This document shows positions 4,306-8,290 of a stretch of DNA of 8,290 bases, one piece after another. The stretch lies in assembly GCA_016302315.1 (NCBI GenBank), contig JAEDNW010000110.1, forward strand, positions 1 through 8,290, written 5' to 3'. Position 1 is the stretch's first letter. Each line of letters opens with the position of its first letter. Both the position numbers and the translations under genes were made by a program. Under the pieces are notes generated by a model. That model was given only the letters and a program-made list of their open reading frames with translations. It was not told the origin of the DNA and made no database searches. Origin of the DNA: UBA1724 sp016302315 (GTDB lineage: Bacteria; Verrucomicrobiota; Lentisphaeria; Oligosphaerales; Oligosphaeraceae).

Positions 4306-6323
4306 GGGGTTCTGCACTGGAATTTCAGGGTTCGTTGGGAAAGGGGTTCCTGGAGGCCTTCCGCCAGAGGCGCCAGAAGAAGGGCGTCCTGATGCCGGCT
4401 GGCCAGGCGGGAGAGGGTGATCTCCACCAGGATCTCCTCCTCCGTGACGGATTTCTTCTCCAGGGGAAGGCTCACCAGGCGGACCAGCTGGGAGGGGGAA
4501 AGGGCCACCCCCTTCTCCCGCAACGCGTAGATCAGCCACCAGCGCAGACTGGTGGGATTCCAAACGGCGAGGGTCTGGAGATGGGTCTCCGCTTCCTGCA
4601 GATTTCCCTCCAGCATGGCCAGACGCCAGCACCGGTAGGCGGTGGAGCCCCGGTGGGGGCTGGTGGCCTGCAGCTGAGCCAGGGCCTGGCGGGCGGTGGG
4701 GAAATCCTGGTGGGAGAGAGCGAGATCCGCCAGGGATTGGGCCGGGGCGGGAAGTCGGGGGGCGCGTCGGATGGCCTCTTCCAGCCGTGCCTTTTGGGAG
4801 GCGTAGGGCATGCCCGGCTGGGTGAGGGAATCCTCCGCCACTTGGAAGGCCTTCTCTCCCGGGGCCTGCCCCAGGCTGGTCAGGGCAAACAGCCCCAGAA
4901 CCATCAGCCCCCAGGGGAGGAAACGGGGGACCCTGGGGGAGGTGGCGGGGCCGGACGAGGAAGCCGGGGCCGGGGAAGAGAAGGCCAGCAGCCCCAGAAA
5001 GCCCGCCAGGGTGGCGGTGGAGACGATCATGTCGTTGAACTGGACCAGGGCATGGGCGGTCCAGGCGCCCCAGGCCCCCAGGGCGGCGATGGCCAGTCCC
5101 GGCAGTCCTTCGGGGTGTCGTCGGAGCAGCCAGAGGGCCAGGAGCAGGGGTGCCAGAAGTCGGAGGAGGGCTTCGGCGGCGCCGGGGATTCCGCACTGGG
5201 CCAGCTGGGCGAAGAAGAGGGAGTGGGCGTCTCGTGCCTCGTCCCCTTCCCATCCCTTCAGGCGGAGATGCCAGGGGAAGAATTCTCCCAGTCCGGCGCC
5301 GGTCCAGGGATGATGCCGGAAGATTTCCAGGGCGGTGTGGTAGTATTCCAGGCGGACGGTGACGGTCTCCATCTTTCGGTGGGAGAGATGGTTGAGGAGG
5401 GCCGTCATGCCGGCGCCCGCCAGGAGGGTGCCCAGGAGGAGAATCAGGATGCCCCGGCGGGAAAGGCGGTTTCCCCAGGCGGCCAGGGCGGCCAGGAGGC
5501 CGCCTGCCAGCGCCCCGAGGATGGCTCCCCGGCTTCCGCTGAACAGAAGGGCGCCTCCGGAGAGCAGGGCCGCCCCCCCCCCCAGAATCCCGCAGGCGGC
5601 CCTGGGGGAGCCGCAGCGCTTGCCGATATGGAGGGCCGCCCAGAGGAGGAAGGGGCAGGCCAGCAGAAGCTGGGCGCCGTAGGCATTGGGATCGCCAAAG
5701 GATCCCAGGGACCGGGTCTGCCGCATCTTGGCTTCCATCAGCTCGCTGAGGGGCTGTCCGGTACTCCTGGCATATTCCTGCTGAAGCCGCAGGGTCTCCT
5801 CCAGACCGCCAAAATGCTGGCTCCATCCCTGGAAGGCGGCCAGGAGTCCTCCCAGGGCCAGGGAGAATCCCAGCCAGGGAAGGAGTTTGGCGTCATGCTG
5901 GGCGGTCCACCAGACGCCCCAGGCCACCAGGAAGATGGTGAAGAAGTGCCAGAGCCAGCGGAGGGCGTAGGCGGTTTCCGTGGTGTGGACCCACCCTGCC
6001 AGGCCTGCCAGGAGGGGCAGGAGGGTCAGCAGGGGGATGGCGAGAGAGGGGGAGCGGGCCGGAAGGCGGCGATGGATGGCCAGGCTGGCCAGCAGCAGGA
6101 GGCCCCCCAGGGTGGTCAGGAGAAAGTGGGGCTGGAAGGTGAAGAGGAGCCACTGCCAGATGTCCATGGGAAACATGGCCGTTTCCTGGTAGCCGGTGGC
6201 GTAGTTCCAGCGGAAGGGGAGCAGGAGGACCAGGAGGCACCAGAGCAGGCGCAGCAAGGTGGCCAGCGGGTTGGGGGCGGCCTGGGGAACCTGGGGAATA
6301 CTGGGGGCGCGGCGGGGAGTCAC
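4302..6323 (-). CDS. O-antigen ligase/polymerase family membrane protein with C-terminal helical repeats
   Basis: The 673-aa product resembles the Wzy_C/O-antigen ligase (WaaL-like) family, which transfers or polymerises lipid-linked glycans at the periplasmic face of the inner membrane. There are about ten or more hydrophobic segments up to residue 450 and one near 470-484. Family-like motifs are FGDPNAYGA (209-217), SGSRGA (262-267), the stretch around R324 to HPWTGAGLGEF (338-348), and DAHSLF (365-370). The C-terminal 170 residues are soluble, alanine/leucine-rich and TPR-like (about 505-600). I chose the GTG at 6323: it overlaps the ricT stop as GTGA and has GGAGGAGA (6331-6338) upstream. 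An ATG at 6413 would add 30 residues but overlap ricT by 94 bp. Eleven consecutive G fall at codons 247-251. Ligase, polymerase and protein O-glycosyltransferase cannot be told apart from sequence. Confidence 0.85.
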   Translation of the reverse strand: MTPRRAPSIPQVPQAAPNPLATLLRLLWCLLVLLLPFRWNYATGYQETAMFPMDIWQWLLFTFQPHFLLTTLGGLLLLASLAIHRRLPARSPSLAIPLLTLLPLLAGLAGWVHTTETAYALRWLWHFFTIFLVAWGVWWTAQHDAKLLPWLGFSLALGGLLAAFQGWSQHFGGLEETLRLQQEYARSTGQPLSELMEAKMRQTRSLGSFGDPNAYGAQLLLACPFLLWAALHIGKRCGSPRAACGILGGGAALLSGGALLFSGSRGAILGALAGGLLAALAAWGNRLSRRGILILLLGTLLAGAGMTALLNHLSHRKMETVTVRLEYYHTALEIFRHHPWTGAGLGEFFPWHLRLKGWEGDEARDAHSLFFAQLAQCGIPGAAEALLRLLAPLLLALWLLRRHPEGLPGLAIAALGAWGAWTAHALVQFNDMIVSTATLAGFLGLLAFSSPAPASSSGPATSPRVPRFLPWGLMVLGLFALTSLGQAPGEKAFQVAEDSLTQPGMPYASQKARLEEAIRRAPRLPAPAQSLADLALSHQDFPTARQALAQLQATSPHRGSTAYRCWRLAMLEGNLQEAETHLQTLAVWNPTSLRWWLIYALREKGVALSPSQLVRLVSLPLEKKSVTEEEILVEITLSRLASRHQDALLLAPLAEGLQEPLSQRTLKFQCRTP
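5573..5583 (-). repeat. G11 homopolymer inside the O-antigen ligase-family gene
   Basis: Eleven consecutive G on the coding strand span the end of codon 247 (CTG), codons 248-250 (GGG x3) and the first base of codon 251 (GCG), in a glycine/alanine-rich membrane segment. Loss of one G would end the protein at the TGA at 5444-5446, giving about 292 aa. Gain of one G would enter the open gmk frame, giving about 874 aa fused to Gmk. Confidence 0.9.
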
Positions 6324-7039
6324 GGTGTCTTCTCCTCCGGGGGTGGCGGGGAGGGCGGGGATTTTCTGGGCTCTTCGGGGGTGAAACGGAGGCAGCAGCG
6401 GGACTGGTTGCACAGCCCCAGCTTGGAGGAGGAGCGCCAGGGGGTGGGCGTCTGGGCGGGGGGAAGCATCAGGGAGAGGAAGCCATGGCAGCAGAGGGGG
6501 CGTCCGCAGATGCCCAGGCCTCCCAGGATGGCCGCCTCCTCCCGAGGGCCGATCTGCCGCATCTCCAGACGCTGGGAAACGACGGTGGCCATGCTATGGA
6601 GGAAGCTTCGGAAGTCCACCCGTCCCTGGGCGGTATAGAGGCAGACCAGATATTTCCGGTCCAGGGTGAGATGGAGGGTGGTGAGGCGAAGATGGGCCAG
6701 TTGACACTCCCGGAGCTTCTCCTCCACCAGGGGAGTCATGCTCTGGGCCAGCTCCCGGTTCTCCCGCCGCCTCTGCCGGTCCTCCTCTGTGGCCTTCCGG
6801 AGCACCAGGGGAATCTTCGCCCCCTCCATCCGCCGGGCCCCGCGCTCCGAACGCTGCCGCTCCCAGACGGCTATGTCCTCCGCCGGAGCGCAGGGACAGG
6901 GCGCCTGCAGACGCCCCACCTCCTGAAACCGCTCGCACTGCAGCACCACCCAGGTCCCCGGCCCATAGCCTTCCCCCTCGGGGACGGCGCACTCGAAGGA
7001 AAGCCCGGGGAGAATCTGCTGGCGGTAGAGACGCAGCAT
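6320..7039 (-). CDS. ricT: RicT/YaaT-like PSP1-domain protein
   Basis: The 239-aa product belongs to the PSP1 C-terminal domain family that includes B. subtilis RicT (YaaT). RicT acts with RicA and RicF in an Fe-S-containing complex that modulates RNase Y and development. Both family cysteine clusters are present: GICGRPLCC (Cys178, 183, 184) and GLCNQSRCC (Cys210, 215, 216). The preceding EMRQIGPREEAAILGG block (159-174) is also typical. There is an additional Cys pair (CPC) near 48-50. The C-terminal tail (from about 220) is proline-rich. I chose the ATG at 7039, 4 bp after the stop of the upstream gene, with the family fold starting soon after. An in-frame ATG at 7078 would overlap that gene. 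No clear Shine-Dalgarno is seen. No ricA or ricF homologue is in the window, so the B. subtilis role may not carry over. Confidence 0.88.
   Translation of the reverse strand: MLRLYRQQILPGLSFECAVPEGEGYGPGTWVVLQCERFQEVGRLQAPCPCAPAEDIAVWERQRSERGARRMEGAKIPLVLRKATEEDRQRRRENRELAQSMTPLVEEKLRECQLAHLRLTTLHLTLDRKYLVCLYTAQGRVDFRSFLHSMATVVSQRLEMRQIGPREEAAILGGLGICGRPLCCHGFLSLMLPPAQTPTPWRSSSKLGLCNQSRCCLRFTPEEPRKSPPSPPPPEEKTP
6331..6338 (-). promoter_or_regulatory. Shine-Dalgarno deciding the GTG start of the O-antigen ligase-family gene
   Basis: GGAGGAGA on the minus strand ends 7 nt before the GTG at 6323, inside the last codons of ricT. With the GTGA stop/start overlap it favours this start over the upstream ATG. 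Confidence 0.75.
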
Positions 7040-7043
7040 GGAA

Positions 7044-8015
7044 TCAGCGGGCCAGCTTGCGCCGCTTCTCCTCCACAACGTCCCGGAGAATATCCTGGAG
7101 ACCGTGGCGGGGACGATAGCCCAGCAGCCGGCCGGCCTTTTCCAAGGAGGGGACCCGGCGGTGCATATCCTCGAAGCCGGGGCCGTAGGCCTTTTCGTAG
7201 GGGATGATTTCCAAGGGCGAGGAGGAGCCCGTGGCCTTCAGGATTTCCTGGGCCAGCTGGAGGATGGAGATTTCCTGGCCGTTGCCCAGATTGATGACCT
7301 GTCCCCGGGTTTCGGGATGGTGGGGGATGGCCAGGAGGGCCTCCACGATGTCGGCCACATGGGTGAAGCACCGGGTCTGGGTGCCGTCTCCGTAGACGGT
7401 CACAGGGAGTCCCCGGAGAGCCTGCTCCACCAGATTGGGAATCACCATTCCGTATTGGCCGGTCTGCCGGGGACCCACCGTGTTGAAGAGGCGCACCACC
7501 GTCACGGGCAGCCGGCTTTCCACCCAGTAGGCCAGGGCCAGGAATTCGTCCAGGGCCTTGGCGCAGGCATAGCTCCAGCGCCGGGTGGAGGTGGGTCCCA
7601 TCACCGTGTCATCCTCCTCGCAGAAGGGAACCCGGGAGCCCTTGCCGTAGACCTCGGAGGTGCTGGTGAGGAGGAAGGGAGTTCTGTGGCGGTGGCAGGC
7701 TTCCAGAACCACGGTGGTGCCTCCCACAATGCTCTCGATGGTGCGGACCGGCTGGTCAATGATCAGCCGCACCCCTACGGCGCTGGCCAGATGATAGACG
7801 TATTGCGCCCGGGAGACCAGACGCTCCACCAGGGCGGCGTCGTTGACGGAGCCCACATGGAGGGAGAGGTTGCGCCCGCCCTGGAGGCCCTCCAGATTCT
7901 CCAGGGAGCCGGTGGAGAGGTCGTCCAGGACCTCCACCTGGTGTCCCTGTCCCAGCAGGGCTTGGCAGAGATGGGAACCGATGAAGCCGGCGCCGCCGGT
8001 GACCAGGATGCGCAT
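7044..8015 (-). CDS. NAD-dependent epimerase/dehydratase, UDP-glucuronate decarboxylase (UXS)-like
   Basis: The 323-aa product is an extended short-chain dehydrogenase acting on nucleotide sugars. It has the Rossmann motif GGAGFIGS (7-14), the acidic DD pair after beta-2 (31-32), YHLAS (74-78), the active-site TSE (119-121, in TSTSEVYG) and the catalytic YxxxK (Tyr149, Lys153). The Thr-Ser-Glu block and the C-terminal arginines (RR 286-287, in GFEDMHRRVPS) resemble the UXS/ArnA decarboxylase branch. Such enzymes convert UDP-glucuronate to UDP-xylose or a 4-keto pentose. Related sugar dehydratases share much of this pattern, so substrate is uncertain. The product would feed polysaccharide synthesis, in keeping with the ligase-family gene two genes downstream. 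The ATG at 8015 opens directly on MRILVTGG. The leader is C-rich with no Shine-Dalgarno and holds a repeat tract. It follows proC by 50 bp. Confidence 0.9.
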   Translation of the reverse strand: MRILVTGGAGFIGSHLCQALLGQGHQVEVLDDLSTGSLENLEGLQGGRNLSLHVGSVNDAALVERLVSRAQYVYHLASAVGVRLIIDQPVRTIESIVGGTTVVLEACHRHRTPFLLTSTSEVYGKGSRVPFCEEDDTVMGPTSTRRWSYACAKALDEFLALAYWVESRLPVTVVRLFNTVGPRQTGQYGMVIPNLVEQALRGLPVTVYGDGTQTRCFTHVADIVEALLAIPHHPETRGQVINLGNGQEISILQLAQEILKATGSSSPLEIIPYEKAYGPGFEDMHRRVPSLEKAGRLLGYRPRHGLQDILRDVVEEKRRKLAR

Positions 8016-8024
8016 AGAGGTGGA

Positions 8025-8058
8025 GGGGAGGGAGGGAGGGAGTGGGGGAGGGAAGGGG
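8025..8058 (+). repeat. G-run tract with (GGGA) repeats, G-quadruplex motif
   Basis: Seven runs of three or more G (8025-8028, 8030-8032, 8034-8036, 8038-8040, 8044-8048, 8050-8052, 8055-8058) are separated by 1-3 bases. The first four form a near-perfect GGGA tetranucleotide repeat. This meets the usual G-quadruplex sequence rule on the plus strand, which is the template strand for the flanking genes. The tract fills most of the gap between the proC stop and the epimerase start. Confidence 0.8.
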
Positions 8059-8065
8059 AGGAGAG

Positions 8066-8290
8066 TCAGCGTCCCAGTTCCTGGGAGCGATCCCGGGCGG
8101 CCCGCAGGAGATTCTGAACCATACGAGGGAAGCCCTGGTCTTCCATGACCTTCAGGGCGGCGGCGGTGGTGCCTCCCTTGGAGGTCACGGCAATGCGCAG
8201 CTCTTCCGGGGTGCCCTTGCCCTGCTGGAGCATGGCCGCGGCCCCGGCCATGGTCTGAATGGCCAGCTCCTGGGCCAGTTCGGCGGGAAG
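8066..8290 (-). CDS. proC: Pyrroline-5-carboxylate reductase, C-terminal part (cut by window edge)
   Basis: Only the last 74 residues are in the window; the 5' part lies beyond base 8290. The visible part matches the C-terminal dimerisation domain of ProC, which reduces 1-pyrroline-5-carboxylate to proline with NAD(P)H. It shows the family pattern LPAELAQELAIQTMAGAA, then GTPEELRIAVTSKGGTT (the conserved P-E-L...V-T-S-x-G-G-T-T), followed by AALKVMEDQGF. The stop is TGA at 8066-8068. It is the most upstream visible gene of the right-hand operon. The ATG inside this segment at 8251 is internal, not the start. Confidence 0.93.
   Translation of the reverse strand, partial: LPAELAQELAIQTMAGAAAMLQQGKGTPEELRIAVTSKGGTTAAALKVMEDQGFPRMVQNLLRAARDRSQELGR

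Noticed and set aside
4306..5826. N-terminal extension of gmk by about 507 codons
   Set aside because: The extension is a Pro/Gly/Arg-rich out-of-frame reading of the ligase-family gene. The true Gmk start is at 4305, just before the P-loop.
4179..6638. An 819-codon plus-strand open frame antisense to the ligase-family gene and its flanks
   Set aside because: The translation is Gly/Gln/Glu-rich and low in complexity, with no family motifs. It mirrors the high-GC codon use of the real minus-strand genes and spans parts of three of them.

Overview
The window looks like chromosomal DNA from a high-GC, Gram-negative-type bacterium. A TonB energy transducer and an O-antigen-ligase-family membrane protein imply an outer membrane and surface polysaccharide. 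The mix of a bacterial SUI1/eIF1-like factor, a CpXC-domain protein and a RicT/PSP1 protein fits the PVC superphylum (Verrucomicrobiota/Lentisphaerota type) best. That placement is inference from gene content only; there is no rRNA or other marker in the window.

Layout, left to right: (a) 1-240, AT-richer sequence with no confident gene, downstream of the left operon. (b) 241-2741, a minus-strand operon transcribed right to left: trxB, trxA, a CpXC-domain gene, then a SUI1/YciH-like gene. The last two overlap by 4 bp. (c) 2742-2901, a divergent intergenic region that should hold the promoters for trxB (leftward) and tonB (rightward). (d) 2902-3669, tonB, the only plus-strand gene, which starts at GTG behind a strong Shine-Dalgarno. 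(e) 3700-8290, a second minus-strand operon: proC (only its 3' end is in the window), a UXS-like NAD-dependent sugar-nucleotide epimerase/decarboxylase, ricT, an O-antigen-ligase-family protein and gmk. ricT/ligase and ligase/gmk each overlap by 4 bp.

How the genes work together: the left operon is a thiol-redox module (thioredoxin plus a reductase) coupled to a cysteine-motif protein of unknown function and a translation-initiation-like factor. The right operon mixes housekeeping (proline synthesis, GMP phosphorylation, RicT) with two surface-glycan genes. TonB lies between them, without exbB/exbD in view.

Most notable observations: an 11-G run inside the O-antigen-ligase gene, a possible phase-variation switch; a thioredoxin reductase that keeps its FAD and CxxC motifs but lacks the HRRxxxR NADPH-phosphate motif; a 13-C run between trxB and trxA; and a G-quadruplex/tetranucleotide-repeat tract directly upstream of the epimerase start. 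I found no mobile element, CRISPR array, tRNA or rRNA, and no clearly new multi-gene system.
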